Position numbers and translations under genes: made by a program. Below are positions 24,969 to 33,492 of a DNA stretch of 64,000 nt, in pieces. How positions within the stretch are numbered: the stretch's first letter is position 1; each line of letters begins with the position of its first letter. Under the pieces are notes generated by a model. The model was not told the DNA's origin and did no database searches. It saw nothing but the letters and a program-made list of their open reading frames with translations. The stretch covers positions 682,001 through 746,000 of the forward strand of contig CP007060.1 of the NCBI GenBank assembly GCA_000230955.3, in the 5' to 3' direction. Source of the stretch: Halobacterium sp. DL1 (GTDB taxonomy: Archaea > Halobacteriota > Halobacteria > Halobacteriales > Halobacteriaceae).

Positions 24969-26081
24969 TTAGTCGTCGAGGCTCGAGTCGTCGCCGGAGC
25001 TACCGGGGCCGGAACTCGAACCACCGGAGCTACCGCCGTCACTGGCCGACTGCGCCTTGCTGCGGGCCGAGGACATCCAGTCGCCGATGTTCCGCTCGAC
25101 GTAGTCCTGGGCACCGAGGCCGATGGCGACGCCCGCGCCGATGGCGATCGCGAGGGCGGCCGCGCCGAGGAGCGCCACGAAGAACGTCGTGAACAGGGTC
25201 GCGAGCACGAACGTCTCAAAGCCGATAGCGCTCAGGGCGATGGTGACGGTGATGTAGTAGATGAGCAGCTTCACCGCGAGGCCGGCGTAGCGGGTCGCCG
25301 CGCCCTCGTCGCTCTCGGCGATCATGTCGCCGACGCGCTCGGCGACCCAGATGCCGACGAGGAGCACGACAAGGCCGCCGATGAGGGCGGGCAGGTAGCT
25401 CGCGAACGTGTCGAGCAGCTGCGAGAGCTCCTCGATCTGGACGATGTCGGCCACCGTGAGGAGCGTGAGCAGGTAGATGTAGTACGTGACGAGCAGCCCG
25501 ACGTAGTGGCCGAACTCGCCTTCGCGGTCGCCGAACTGTTCGAGGGGCGTGTCGCGGAGCCGCGGACCGATGTTGAAGCCGCCGACCACGTCGGCGACGA
25601 TGTCGCCAACGAATCTCCCCGCGACGAACCCGATGATGAGGATGACGACGGCGCCGAGGATGACCGGGAGGTAGGCTCCGAGGTCGGCCAGCAACTGGGA
25701 GAGTTGCGGAATGTCGAGGACGTTCGCCGCCGCGACGAAGGTGACGAAGTAGATGTAGAAGGCGACGAGTTTGCCCAGTGCCTTGGCGATGCCGTCCTCG
25801 CTGTCACCGTTCGACCGGCGGTCGGTTCCACCCTCTCTCGAGGAGTCTCGTCTCGCCTCCCGGTCGCCAGCCGACCCGCTCGTGTACTTCCCGATACCGA
25901 TCTGCTTGACGACGCGGGTGACGAGCGCCCCGACGATGCGCCCGATGATGTACCCCACGATGAGGATGATGAGCGCGCTGATTATCGTCGGCAGATACGC
26001 GATTACCTCCGCGATAGTCTCGTTGATGGCGTCCGTTACCCCCTCTTGGAGCGGCGTTATCGTCGTGCCTGTGGCTTTCAT
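24969..26081 (-). CDS. Multi-pass membrane protein with repeated TM-helix (CmpX-like mechanosensitive channel) segments
   Basis: 370 residues with about nine hydrophobic segments. The unit IISALIILIVGYIIGRIVGALVTRVV recurs in related form as VILGAVVILIIGFVAGRFVGDIVADVV and LIGGLVVLLVGIWVAERVGDMIA, each the TM_helix repeat of CmpX-type small-conductance channels, and the final part VLATLFTTFFVALLGAAALAIAIGAGVAIGLG resembles the MscS pore helix. After the first repeat there is a charged linker (GSAGDREARRDSSREGGTDR), and the tail is a Ser/Gly-rich disordered stretch. Likely involved in osmotic response; gating is not proven. A minus-strand TTTAGTAAC lies just upstream of the ATG. Confidence 0.8.
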   Translation of the reverse strand: MKATGTTITPLQEGVTDAINETIAEVIAYLPTIISALIILIVGYIIGRIVGALVTRVVKQIGIGKYTSGSAGDREARRDSSREGGTDRRSNGDSEDGIAKALGKLVAFYIYFVTFVAAANVLDIPQLSQLLADLGAYLPVILGAVVILIIGFVAGRFVGDIVADVVGGFNIGPRLRDTPLEQFGDREGEFGHYVGLLVTYYIYLLTLLTVADIVQIEELSQLLDTFASYLPALIGGLVVLLVGIWVAERVGDMIAESDEGAATRYAGLAVKLLIYYITVTIALSAIGFETFVLATLFTTFFVALLGAAALAIAIGAGVAIGLGAQDYVERNIGDWMSSARSKAQSASDGGSSGGSSSGPGSSGDDSSLDD

Positions 26082-26211
26082 AATACATCGGTTACTAAAT
26101 CTCGCTGAGGTATTGTTACACGCAGTCTGTGGATGTTACAGTGGCATTACTCGCGACCCCGGGGGTGCAGAAGAAGTGTAGGGGAACGAACAATTGCCGA
26201 ATGGCCGGCCG

Positions 26212-26859
26212 TTACACGACGTCGCCGCGTACCGTCATCCCTTCAGAACGCTCCCGGCGCTCCTCCACCGCCGCGGCGGCCGTCTCGGCCTCCGTCTCGT
26301 CCATGCCGAGCATCTCCAGGGCGCCCGCCAGCGTCGGGAAGACGAGTTCGCCGCTCCGGAGTTTCTCGAAGGCGTCCTCGCTGCGCTGGCCCTCGACCCA
26401 GAGGCAGACGCCGCGGGGGTCGAGCACCTGCTCGTAGTTCCCCGTCGCGCGCGCGCCCTCCAGTCGCTGGGTGACGTTGTCCTCGAAGCCCGCGTTGCAC
26501 ACCTCGACGTGGATGGGTTCGTCGTCGTCGACGAGGTGGGCGGCGAGACACTGCTCGGGCGCGACGTGGCCGTTGTCGTTCGCCCGGAGGTGCTCGGGGT
26601 GGTCGTCGGCCCACGACGCGCGCACCGTCTTCCCGACCCCCTTCACGCCGTACTCGCGTTCGAACTCCGCGGCGCGGTCGGCGTCGTCGCCGCGCAGCAG
26701 GATGTCCTTCGTGAGGTAGACGTCGAGTCGCTCGACGGGGTCCAGGCCGAGCGCCACGTCGCCGTACACCCACACCTCGCGCACCGGCACGGGCAGCTCC
26801 TCGTCGACGACCGTGTCGACGAGTTCCTCGACCCGGTCGACTGCTGCGTCGCGGTCCAT
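26212..26859 (-). CDS. Conserved haloarchaeal protein of unknown function (possible nucleotidyltransferase-like fold)
   Basis: 215 residues, soluble and acidic. The N-terminal region VPVREVWVYGDVALGLDPVERLDVYLTKD loosely resembles the GS...DxD core of minimal nucleotidyltransferases, but the second Asp is Tyr, so catalysis by that mechanism is doubtful. Further distinctive residues: HPEHLRANDNGHVAPEQCLAAHLV and FPTLAGALEMLGM. No domain is recognised with confidence. It stands alone, divergent from the MFS transporter gene with which it shares a short intergenic region. Confidence 0.65.
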   Translation of the reverse strand: MDRDAAVDRVEELVDTVVDEELPVPVREVWVYGDVALGLDPVERLDVYLTKDILLRGDDADRAAEFEREYGVKGVGKTVRASWADDHPEHLRANDNGHVAPEQCLAAHLVDDDEPIHVEVCNAGFEDNVTQRLEGARATGNYEQVLDPRGVCLWVEGQRSEDAFEKLRSGELVFPTLAGALEMLGMDETEAETAAAAVEERRERSEGMTVRGDVV

Positions 26860-26945
26860 CGCCCGGAAGTTGCCCGCGCAGGCCGAAGAACGTTCCGCAC
26901 TCCCGGAACCCGAACTATTTCGCCCCCGCGGTGGTACGCCCGCGT

Positions 26946-28364
26946 ATGGCAGCGGAGTCCGAGGAGTCGGTGGACGCCCTCGACTCCTACCGGCAGTTCT
27001 TCGCGCTCGAACCCGACGTGCTCGTGCTCTCCGTGGCGATGCTCGTCTTCAGTCTCGCCTTCCAGATGACCACGCGCTACGTGCCCGAGTACCTGTTCAC
27101 GCTCGGGGCCGGCGCGGGCATCGTCGGCCTCTACGGCAGCCTCGGCAACCTCATCTCCGCCGTCTACCCGTACCCCGGTGGCGCCGTCTCCGACCGCGTC
27201 GGTTCGCGCGTGGCGCTCACCGCGTTCGCCGTGGTCACCACGCTCGGATTCGTGGTGTGGGCGGCCGCTCCCTCGCTCCCCGGCCTCGACCTCCCCGTCG
27301 TCTCGCTCGCCGGAATCGAGGTCGGCGGCACCGTCGGCCCGTGGGTCTGGGTGTTCCTCGGCCTGCTCCTCACGCAGGCCTGGAAGTCCTTCGGCCTCGG
27401 CGCCACGTTCGCCATCGTCAAGCAGAGCGTCGCCCCGGACCGCCTCGCGATGGGGTTCGCGAGCACCGAGATATTCCGACGGGTCGGCTTCCTGCTCGGC
27501 CCCGCTATCGCCGCCGTCGTGCTCGCCGTCTACGAGTTCCAGGTCGGCTTCCAGTACGTCCTCCTGCTCGCCGCCGGGTTCGCCGCCGTCGCAACTGTAG
27601 CCCAGCACGCGCTGTACGACGTCGACGAGCGAAGCTCGTCGGGCAATCAGAACTCGAAGAGTTCTGATGACGCCAGCGAGGACACAGTAGGGGACTCCTT
27701 CGAGGGCCTCGACACTGTCCGCCGCGACTTCCGGAACCTCCCCCCGACGCTGCGCCCGTTGCTCGTCGCTGACACCCTCATCCGGTTCGCGAACGGGATG
27801 GTGTACGTGTTCTTCGTCGTCGTCGTCACGCGCTACCTCGGCGTCGGGTTCACCGGGTTCGGCGTCTCCATCGGTCCCGCGGCGTTCTTCGGCGTGCTGC
27901 TCTCTGTCGAGATGGCCGTCGCCATCCTCACGAAGGTGCCCGTCTCGAAACTCGCCGAGCGAACCGGCCTCAAACCCGTCGTGGGACTCGGATTCCTCGT
28001 CTACGCGACGTTCCCCATCCTCCTCGTCTCCGCGCCCGCCGACCAGTGGGCGCTCGTCGCGCTGTTCGCGTACTCCGGGCTCCGGTTCGCCGGCCTGCCC
28101 GCGCACAAGGCGCTCATCGTCGGGCCCGCCGAACGCGACGCCGGGGGCCGCGTCACGGGAACCTACTACCTCGTGCGGAACACCATCGTCATCCCGAGCG
28201 CGGCGCTCGGCGGCCTCCTGTACGGCGGCGACTGGACGCTCCGCTTCGCCGGCGTCTCGGTGACGGCGGGTCCACAGCTAGCGTTCGGTCTCGCCACCGT
28301 CATCGGCCTCGTGGGCGTCGCCTACTTCGCCGCGTTCGGTCGGGAGTTCGAGGCGTACGCCTGA
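26946..28364 (+). CDS. Major facilitator superfamily transporter
   Basis: 472 residues with about 12 membrane helices. The loop between helices 2 and 3 reads GGAVSDRVGSRVALT, the MFS signature G-x-x-x-D-R-x-G-x-R; its counterpart in the second half is VSKLAERTGLKPVV. The central cytoplasmic loop (residues ~222-245) is encoded by two back-to-back perfect inverted repeats and gives a Ser/Asn-rich low-complexity segment. The second ATG (26946) is chosen since the first five codons lie within the promoter region. Substrate unknown; sugar or drug exporters are both possible. Confidence 0.85.
   Translation: MAAESEESVDALDSYRQFFALEPDVLVLSVAMLVFSLAFQMTTRYVPEYLFTLGAGAGIVGLYGSLGNLISAVYPYPGGAVSDRVGSRVALTAFAVVTTLGFVVWAAAPSLPGLDLPVVSLAGIEVGGTVGPWVWVFLGLLLTQAWKSFGLGATFAIVKQSVAPDRLAMGFASTEIFRRVGFLLGPAIAAVVLAVYEFQVGFQYVLLLAAGFAAVATVAQHALYDVDERSSSGNQNSKSSDDASEDTVGDSFEGLDTVRRDFRNLPPTLRPLLVADTLIRFANGMVYVFFVVVVTRYLGVGFTGFGVSIGPAAFFGVLLSVEMAVAILTKVPVSKLAERTGLKPVVGLGFLVYATFPILLVSAPADQWALVALFAYSGLRFAGLPAHKALIVGPAERDAGGRVTGTYYLVRNTIVIPSAALGGLLYGGDWTLRFAGVSVTAGPQLAFGLATVIGLVGVAYFAAFGREFEAYA
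27624..27668. repeat. Two adjacent perfect palindromes with GAA loops inside the MFS gene
   Basis: GACGAGC-GAA-GCTCGTC occupies 27624-27640 (7-bp arms) and ATCAGAACTC-GAA-GAGTTCTGAT occupies 27646-27668 (10-bp arms). Both have the same triloop and both lie in the variable cytoplasmic linker between the two halves of the transporter. The second is far less GC-rich than the surrounding gene. They look like short palindromic insertions tolerated in a linker. Confidence 0.7.
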
Positions 28365-28444
28365 GACGAACCGAAAGACGGAGGGCGCTCGACCGTCTCT
28401 GTCCGGCAATCTCGGCCCGTCCCCGCGGACGAGCCACGCTCACC

Positions 28445-29821
28445 ATGCCGACCACACAGATCAAGGACCCAGTCCACGGCTACGTCGAACTCGAACAGCC
28501 ACTCGTCGACAGCATCCTCGACACCCGGCCGTTCCAACGCCTCCGGCACGTCCGCCAACTCTCGGCGACGAACCTCGTCTACCCGGGCGCCAACCACACG
28601 CGCTTCGAGCACTCCCTGGGCGTCTACCACCTCGCGCGCACCGTCTTCGAGAACCTCCGCGAGCAACAGTACTTCTACCAGGACGCCACGAGCGCGGAAC
28701 TCGACGACATCCAGCGCACCCTGGAGTGCGCGGCGCTCCTCCACGACGTCGGCCACCCGCCGTTCTCCCACCTCGGCGAGCGGTTCCTCGACGTAGACGA
28801 CCTCCGGACGCGCCTCGCCGACCACGGCCTCCAGGAGACGTTCTTCGACGCGGGCGTCGGGGACGCGCCCATCCGCGAGGCGAGCGCCCACGAACTGCTC
28901 GGCTGCCTGCTCGTCTGCCGCGAGTACGGCGACGCGCTCGGTGAGATGGGCGTCGACCCGCACGACGTCTGCGCGCACGTCCTGGGCTACAGCCTCGAGT
29001 ACGAGCGCGGCGGCCGTTGGCAGCACGGCGTCGCCGCCCAGGTGCTGCACTCGCCCATCGACGTCGACCGCCTCGACTACATCACGCGGGACAACCAGAT
29101 GACCGGCGCGGACGTCCTCAGCTTCGACACCGACCGCATGGTCGAGTCCTACACCGCCCACCCCGAGGAGGGGCTAGCGCTCTCGGACAAGGCGCTGTCC
29201 GCCATCGGCAACTACCTCGAGGGACGCATCGCGCTGTACATGTGGGTGACACAGCACCACAAGTCGGTGTACGCCCACGCGCTCCTCGACGACCTGCTGG
29301 ACGAACTCGCGGCCGTCGCCGACGAACCGCCGGTGACCACCGACGCAATCCTCGCGGAGGGCGTCGACGACAACACCATCATGGAGCGACTCCGCGTCGC
29401 CGCCCGCGACAACCCCGACTCGACGCTCGCCGCGCTCTACGACCGGTTCCGCGGCCGTCGGTTCCCCGAGACCTGCTGGAAACACCGAATCGCGTACGCC
29501 GACCGCGTCGACGCACCGCTCGACGACTTCAGCGACTGGCTCGCTAGCAACGCCGACCGCCTCGAACGCGGGCTCGCCGACGAACTCGGCGTCCCCGTCC
29601 ACGAGGTGTGGATCGAGCAGTCCTACGTGCCCGAGTACGAGCCACAGGAACTGAAGGACATCCCCATCGCGTACGGCGGCACCACGCGCTCGGTCGGCGA
29701 CTGGGGGCTGTACGGCGACCGCGCGTTCGACAGCCCGATTCCGTTCGTCTTCGTCCCCTACGGCGTCGAGAAGCGCGCGACCGCGTCGCTCGTGGAGTGG
29801 TTCCACGAGGAGCGCGCCTGA
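28445..29821 (+). CDS. HD-domain phosphohydrolase (dNTPase/SAMHD1-like)
   Basis: 458 residues. The HD metal site is visible as His56 (RFEHSLGVYHL), His100-Asp101 (LLHDVGHPPFSH) and the Asp cluster near 206-211 (PIDVDRLDYITRDN). The N terminus IKDPVHGYVEL is typical of the deoxynucleotide triphosphohydrolase/SAMHD1-like branch. ATG at 28445 follows an intergenic stretch with a weak TATA. Probable dNTP pool control or nucleotide hydrolysis; substrate not determinable. No antiviral partner genes are near, so a housekeeping role is more likely. Confidence 0.85.
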   Translation: MPTTQIKDPVHGYVELEQPLVDSILDTRPFQRLRHVRQLSATNLVYPGANHTRFEHSLGVYHLARTVFENLREQQYFYQDATSAELDDIQRTLECAALLHDVGHPPFSHLGERFLDVDDLRTRLADHGLQETFFDAGVGDAPIREASAHELLGCLLVCREYGDALGEMGVDPHDVCAHVLGYSLEYERGGRWQHGVAAQVLHSPIDVDRLDYITRDNQMTGADVLSFDTDRMVESYTAHPEEGLALSDKALSAIGNYLEGRIALYMWVTQHHKSVYAHALLDDLLDELAAVADEPPVTTDAILAEGVDDNTIMERLRVAARDNPDSTLAALYDRFRGRRFPETCWKHRIAYADRVDAPLDDFSDWLASNADRLERGLADELGVPVHEVWIEQSYVPEYEPQELKDIPIAYGGTTRSVGDWGLYGDRAFDSPIPFVFVPYGVEKRATASLVEWFHEERA

Positions 29822-30004
29822 CTTCGGGGTCTCTCGTTCTCGCGTTCGCCGTTCTCGGCGTCCAGCGGCCGCGCTGTCCCGGCGTTTAATCTGTGGCCGC
29901 ACTCGCCGCCGTCACCGTGATTTCCTATCGCAGAATGCGCTTTACCGGTCGGCGAGTCCAGCGAGACGAAACGGTGAAACGCGGGCACTCACAACGTGTA
30001 GGCG

Positions 30005-30967
30005 ATGGATTGCACCAAGTGCGACCGCGAGGCGGTGATGCACGCGGCGTACTCCGGCAGCCACCTCTGTGACCGCCACCTCTTCGAGAGCGTGGAGCGC
30101 CGGGTCCGCCGCCGCGTCCGCGAGGACGACATGCTGCCCGCGGACGCCACCCCCGAGGACCCGGAGACGTGGGTCATCGGGCTCTCCGGCGGGAAGGACA
30201 GCGTCGTCCTCACGGACATCCTCCACGAGACGTTCGACGAGGACCCCCGGGTCGAACTGGTCGCGCTCACCATCCACGAAGGCATCGAGGGCTACCGGGA
30301 CGAGAGCCTCGAGGCCTGCGTGGAACTCGCCGACGACCGCGGTATCCGCCACGAGGTCGTCACCTACGCCGATGAGTTCGACGTCGAGATGGACGACGTC
30401 GCCGCCGATGACCCCCTCGACATGGCGCCCTGCGCGTACTGCGGGGTGTTCCGGCGGGACCTGCTCGCGCGGTACGCCGAGGAGCTGGACGCGGACAAAC
30501 TGCTCACCGGCCACAACCTCGACGACGAGGCCGAAACCGCGCTGATGAACATTTTCGAGGGCAACGTCGAGCAGGTCGCCAAGCACTTCGACGCCAGCCT
30601 CGGCCCGTTCGACGAGCGCCGCGAGAAGGAGGGGATGATCCCACGCGCGAAACCGCTCCGGGACGTCCCCGAGAAGGAGGTCGCGCTGTACGCCCAGTTG
30701 CGTGAATTGCCCGTCCACATGGCGGAGTGCCCCCACTCCAGCGAGGCGTTCCGCGGCGAAATCCAGGACCTCCTCCTGCAACTCGAGGAGAACCACCCCG
30801 GCACCCGCCACTCCATCATGGCGGGCTACGAGGAGCTCGCTGGGATTGCGGCCGACGAGTACGGCGACGAGGACCGCGACGTCGGTGAGTGCGAGGAGTG
30901 TGGCGCGCCGACAACGCGAGAGAAGTGCCGGAAGTGCGCGCTCGTGGACGCCGTAAACGCGGTGTAA
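30005..30967 (+). CDS. ncsA: tRNA 2-thiolation protein NcsA (CTU1/TtuA family)
   Basis: 320 residues. N-terminal zinc knuckle Cys3-Cys6 ... Cys22-His25, PP-loop SGGKDS at 61-66 for ATP activation, three Cys (Cys143, Cys146 in APCAYC and Cys242 in AECPHS) at the positions that hold an Fe-S cluster in TtuA-type enzymes, and a C-terminal zinc motif CEECGAPTTREKCRKC. It introduces 2-thiouridine at the wobble base of tRNA using ubiquitin-like sulfur carriers. It lies convergent with ftsZ2, the order known in Haloferax. CTTTACCGG at about 29940 may be its TATA. Confidence 0.94.
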   Translation: MDCTKCDREAVMHAAYSGSHLCDRHLFESVERRVRRRVREDDMLPADATPEDPETWVIGLSGGKDSVVLTDILHETFDEDPRVELVALTIHEGIEGYRDESLEACVELADDRGIRHEVVTYADEFDVEMDDVAADDPLDMAPCAYCGVFRRDLLARYAEELDADKLLTGHNLDDEAETALMNIFEGNVEQVAKHFDASLGPFDERREKEGMIPRAKPLRDVPEKEVALYAQLRELPVHMAECPHSSEAFRGEIQDLLLQLEENHPGTRHSIMAGYEELAGIAADEYGDEDRDVGECEECGAPTTREKCRKCALVDAVNAV

Positions 30968-30998
30968 CGTCGCTCTCCTCCAGAAATCGCTGCTCGTT

Positions 30999-31081
30999 TT
31001 ACACGTCGTGTAACGCTCGCGCTCGGTGGTGTCACGAGTGAGCCCACGGGTGGGTGGGAGTCGTAGCTAAAGAACAGCTAC
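30999..31081. terminator. Inverted repeats between convergent ncsA and ftsZ2
   Basis: TTACACG-T-CGTGTAA (30999-31013) lies 31 nt past the ncsA stop, preceded by TTTT; a second hairpin GTAGCT...AGCTAC (31063-31081) straddles the ftsZ2 stop codon. Either could terminate one of the convergent transcripts. Nothing else of note is in the 110-bp gap. Confidence 0.35.
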
Positions 31082-32253
31082 CGGATGACGTCGAGGCCGT
31101 TGTTCTGCTCGACCTCGTCCGTGCCGCCATCCGAGTGCGCCCCGAACTTGCCGCTGGGTTCCTCGGTCGCTCGCTCCTTGGAGTCGACCTCCTTGAGCTC
31201 CTGGCGGGACTTGTCCGCCTGCTTCTGCGTCGACGGCCCGAGGACCTGCGCGGACTGCACGCCGGTCATGATGGCCATCACGCGGACCTTGCCCTTGTAG
31301 TTCTCCTGGATGCGCGCGCCCCAGATGACGTTCGCGCTCGCGTCCAGGCGCTCGGTGATGTTGTCGGCGATGCCCTCCGCCTCTTTCAGCGTGAGGTCCG
31401 GGCCACCAGTGATGTGGACCAGGCCGCCGCTGGCGCCGCGGTAGTCGACGTCCAGCAGCGGGTGGTTCATCGCGTCCTTCACCACTTCGTTGCTCTTGTT
31501 CTTGTCCTGGGTCTCGCCGACTAACATTACGGCGACGCCGCCCTGGTTCATGATGGCGGTCATGTCGGCGTAGTCCAGGTTGATGAGCGAGGGCTGGGTG
31601 ATCGTCTCGCTGATGCCCTTCACGGTCTCCGCGATGATCTGGTCCATCACGGAGAACGCCTTCCCGATCGGGAGGTTGGGCACGTAGTCGAGCAGGCGGT
31701 TGTTGTCGAGGACGATGATGGAGTCCGCTTCCTCGCGGAGTTTCTCCAGTCCCTCCTCGGCTTTCACCGTGCGTGCGCGCTCGACGTTGAACGGCGTCGA
31801 GACCATGCCCACGACGATGGCGCCCTGCTCTTTGGCGATCTTCGAGACGACGGGGGCCGCACCGGTGCCGGTGCCGCCGCCCATGCCGGCGGTCACGAAC
31901 ACGAGGTCCGCGTCGCCGAGTACCTCCTTGATCGTGCCCTGTGCCATCTCGGTCGCGCGCTCGCCCATCGAGGGGTCGCCGCCCGCTCCGAGCCCGTTGG
32001 TCAGGGACTTGCCGACGAGGATCTTCGTGTCGGCTTCGATCATCTTCAGGTGCTGTTTGTCGGTGTTGATCGCGACGGTGTCGGCACCCTCGACGCCGAT
32101 GTTGTACAGGCGATTGACGGTGTTGTTGCCGGCGCCACCGCAGCCGACGATGACGATGCGCGGGTCGCCGAACTCGCTCCCGTCGGAGTCGGCGTCCATC
32201 TCGCGCTGCTCGGCTTCCGCGTTGTCGAGTGCGTCCTGGACGATGTCTTGCAT
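31078..32253 (-). CDS. ftsZ2: Cell-division GTPase FtsZ2
   Basis: 391 residues. Tubulin signature GMGGGTGTG at 123-131, nucleotide-binding GCGGAGNN at 37-44, synergy (T7) loop NLDYADM at 225-231. The short N-terminal tail [15 protein letters not shown] and the position directly after cdrS and facing ncsA identify it as FtsZ2 rather than FtsZ1; in Haloferax FtsZ2 drives constriction while FtsZ1 scaffolds the ring. The acidic, charged C-terminal tail ends NNGLDVIR. Only 3 nt separate it from cdrS, so it is in the cdrS operon. Confidence 0.95.
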   Translation of the reverse strand: MQDIVQDALDNAEAEQREMDADSDGSEFGDPRIVIVGCGGAGNNTVNRLYNIGVEGADTVAINTDKQHLKMIEADTKILVGKSLTNGLGAGGDPSMGERATEMAQGTIKEVLGDADLVFVTAGMGGGTGTGAAPVVSKIAKEQGAIVVGMVSTPFNVERARTVKAEEGLEKLREEADSIIVLDNNRLLDYVPNLPIGKAFSVMDQIIAETVKGISETITQPSLINLDYADMTAIMNQGGVAVMLVGETQDKNKSNEVVKDAMNHPLLDVDYRGASGGLVHITGGPDLTLKEAEGIADNITERLDASANVIWGARIQENYKGKVRVMAIMTGVQSAQVLGPSTQKQADKSRQELKEVDSKERATEEPSGKFGAHSDGGTDEVEQNNGLDVIR

Positions 32254-32256
32254 CGG

Positions 32257-32424
32257 TTACACCTTCGCCCAGCTGTTCGGACTGGCCTGGTCAGTCTGTT
32301 CGTCGATCATCTCTCGGACGGCGGACCGAATCGCTTCGCTGCGATTCGGGAACTTCCCCCGTTCGACCATCTGTTCCACTTCGTCGATCTGCTGTTCCGG
32401 AATGCGGAGTGTCACACGCTCCAT
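32257..32424 (-). CDS. cdrS: Ribbon-helix-helix regulator CdrS
   Basis: 55 residues: strand [13 protein letters not shown], helix 1 EQMVERGK, helix 2 [13 protein letters not shown], a complete RHH DNA-binding unit with almost nothing else. The Halobacterium orthologue CdrS is cotranscribed with ftsZ2 and controls cell division, and the arrangement here is the same. ATG at 32422-32424 begins the conserved MERVTLRIP. The 178-bp region upstream contains an array of GTAAGACG sites including an 18-bp palindrome and a TATA at 32571-32578, giving a leader of about 120 nt. Confidence 0.93.
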   Translation of the reverse strand: MERVTLRIPEQQIDEVEQMVERGKFPNRSEAIRSAVREMIDEQTDQASPNSWAKV

Positions 32425-32444
32425 GATTGATTTCCCCTTGTTGA

Positions 32445-32606
32445 GTAAGACGGATCGTATCGCCCGCACTTCGTGTCTTACAGGTGGGGAAATACGCGGC
32501 ATGACCGCGCTGTCGCCCGTTTCTCTGTAAGACGGCCGTCTTACGTACCAATACCCATAGCGCCCTACACTAAATAACTAACGGCGAATGTAAACAGTCG
32601 TCTTAC
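32445..32606. promoter_or_regulatory. GTAAGACG operator-like array in the cdrS-ftsZ2 control region
   Basis: The 8-mer GTAAGACG or its complement occurs at 32445-32452, 32527-32534, 32537-32544 and 32599-32606, with a one-base variant (complement of GTAAGACA) at 32474-32481. The middle pair forms a perfect 18-bp palindrome, GTAAGACGGCCGTCTTAC (32527-32544). The last site overlaps the cdrL stop codon. With the TATA box at 32571-32578, the palindrome would lie just downstream of the transcription start. Palindromic half-sites spaced like this suit an RHH dimer of dimers; CdrL or CdrS are the obvious candidates. Confidence 0.65.
32571..32578 (-). promoter_or_regulatory. TATA box of cdrS-ftsZ2
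   Basis: GTTATTTA on the minus strand, in the only AT-rich stretch between cdrL and cdrS. Transcription would begin about 25 nt downstream, near 32547, next to the 18-bp palindrome. Confidence 0.6.
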
Positions 32607-33130
32607 CGCTCGAGTGCGTCAGCCGACGCCGTCCGACGCCCGCAGTGCGGACAGAACGCCCAGTCCGCCCGAACCTCGTCTCCGCACTCGCAGAAGACGC
32701 GCCGCGACGCTTTCTCGCCACAGTTCGGGCAGTAAACGTGGTCGGCAGACACCGTCTCCCCGCACTGCGCACACGAGCTTCCCTCACCAACGTGGTCTCC
32801 GCTTCGGCCAGCGTTCCCTCGTGATTCGGGTTCCGAGACCGGCTGTCGTGGTTGTTCTCGCCCGCGTTCGGCCTGCAGTCCTTCCTGTGGCTCGACTGTT
32901 ATGCGGACGTTTACGTCCTGTGCGGGTTGCCGCACGCCCAGGCGCTGCTCGACGAGCTCGTCGACGCGGTCGGCGACGACATCGTCGAGGCTGTCCGCCG
33001 AGGTGTCCGACGCGCCGTGCTCGTCGAGGTAGCTGCGGAGCGCGTCCCGCATCACCTCGCTCTTCGACGCGTCGAGGCCTTCGACGGCGTCCACGAGGTC
33101 GCTGTCGGCCCGGAACGTTATCTTCGACAT
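32603..33130 (-). CDS. cdrL: RHH-zinc ribbon protein CdrL
   Basis: 175 residues: N-terminal RHH domain (ITFRADSDLVDAVEGL; SKSEVMRDALRSYLDEH), an acidic/helical linker, and two C-terminal zinc ribbons: Cys120-Cys123/Cys134-Cys137 (CAQC, CPNC) and Cys147-Cys149/Cys160-Cys163 (CEC, CPHC). This is the layout of CdrL, the long partner encoded upstream of cdrS in haloarchaea and reported to act on the cdrS-ftsZ2 promoter. The ATG at 33128-33130 starts the RHH directly. The palindrome AGGCTT-ATG-AAGCCT (33158-33172), containing TTCATAAG, is about 28-42 nt upstream and probably includes its TATA box. Confidence 0.9.
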   Translation of the reverse strand: MSKITFRADSDLVDAVEGLDASKSEVMRDALRSYLDEHGASDTSADSLDDVVADRVDELVEQRLGVRQPAQDVNVRITVEPQEGLQAERGREQPRQPVSEPESRGNAGRSGDHVGEGSSCAQCGETVSADHVYCPNCGEKASRRVFCECGDEVRADWAFCPHCGRRTASADALER

Positions 33131-33157
33131 CCCAGTTCGACACCACCTACCACGCCC

Positions 33158-33172
33158 AGGCTTATGAAGCCT
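33158..33172 (-). promoter_or_regulatory. Palindromic promoter element of cdrL
   Basis: AGGCTTATGAAGCCT is a 6-bp-arm palindrome whose minus-strand core (CTTCATAAG) lies at TATA distance from the cdrL ATG. It may be both promoter and operator; the sequence is unrelated to the GTAAGACG sites. Confidence 0.4.
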
Positions 33173-33214
33173 GCCCCCGCGTATGACGATTGTCTGTCGC
33201 ACCGAATGACAACC

Positions 33215-33222
33215 CTTAAATT
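33215..33222 (+). promoter_or_regulatory. TATA box of tRNA-Tyr
   Basis: CTTAAATT lies 28-35 nt upstream of the tRNA-Tyr 5' end, the standard archaeal distance. Confidence 0.6.
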
Positions 33223-33249
33223 TCGACGACGGCGTACAATCGGGTGCGA

Positions 33250-33323
33250 CCGCCCTTAGCTCAGACTGGTAGAGCAGTCGACTGTAGATCGACTTGTCCC
33301 CCGTTCAAATCGGGGAGGGCGGA
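33250..33323 (+). tRNA. tRNA-Tyr(GTA)
   Basis: 74 nt without encoded CCA. Acceptor stem CCGCCCT/AGGGCGG with discriminator A, D-arm TTAGCTCAGACTGGTAGAG, anticodon stem GTCGA/TCGAC enclosing loop CTGTAGA (anticodon GTA), T-arm CCCCG-TTCAAAT-CGGGG. C1-G72 is the archaeal Tyr identity pair. No intron. Its 3' part is the attachment site of the integrated island that follows: tail copies recur at about 38305 and 40576-40602. Confidence 0.96.
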
Positions 33324-33492
33324 CTTCTACTGCAGTCGATTCCGAGCAGAAGCCCAAACGCTCTAAACTACCCGTAGATAGCGCTCTACTCTGCGTTTCC
33401 GTTCTCGCGCGACCGACTTCTGAAGGCGGGTTGAACACGGTCCCTGTTGGGGGTCGTCGCCTTCGGGCGAATTTCATAGTCGAATTTCGGGG
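33324..33492. other. Left end of the integrated island, no gene seen
   Basis: 169 bp between tRNA-Tyr and the first small gene. Composition becomes more mixed than the host (for example ACTACCCGTAGATAGCG). No open frame has domain-like content; frames crossing the tRNA on the minus strand are shadows. It may hold the integrase arm-binding sites of the element. Confidence 0.4.

Noticed and set aside
28445-29821. HD-domain dNTPase as part of an antiphage defence island
   Set aside because: Neighbours are an MFS transporter and ncsA, with no defence-associated partner genes or mobility signs; a housekeeping function is more likely.
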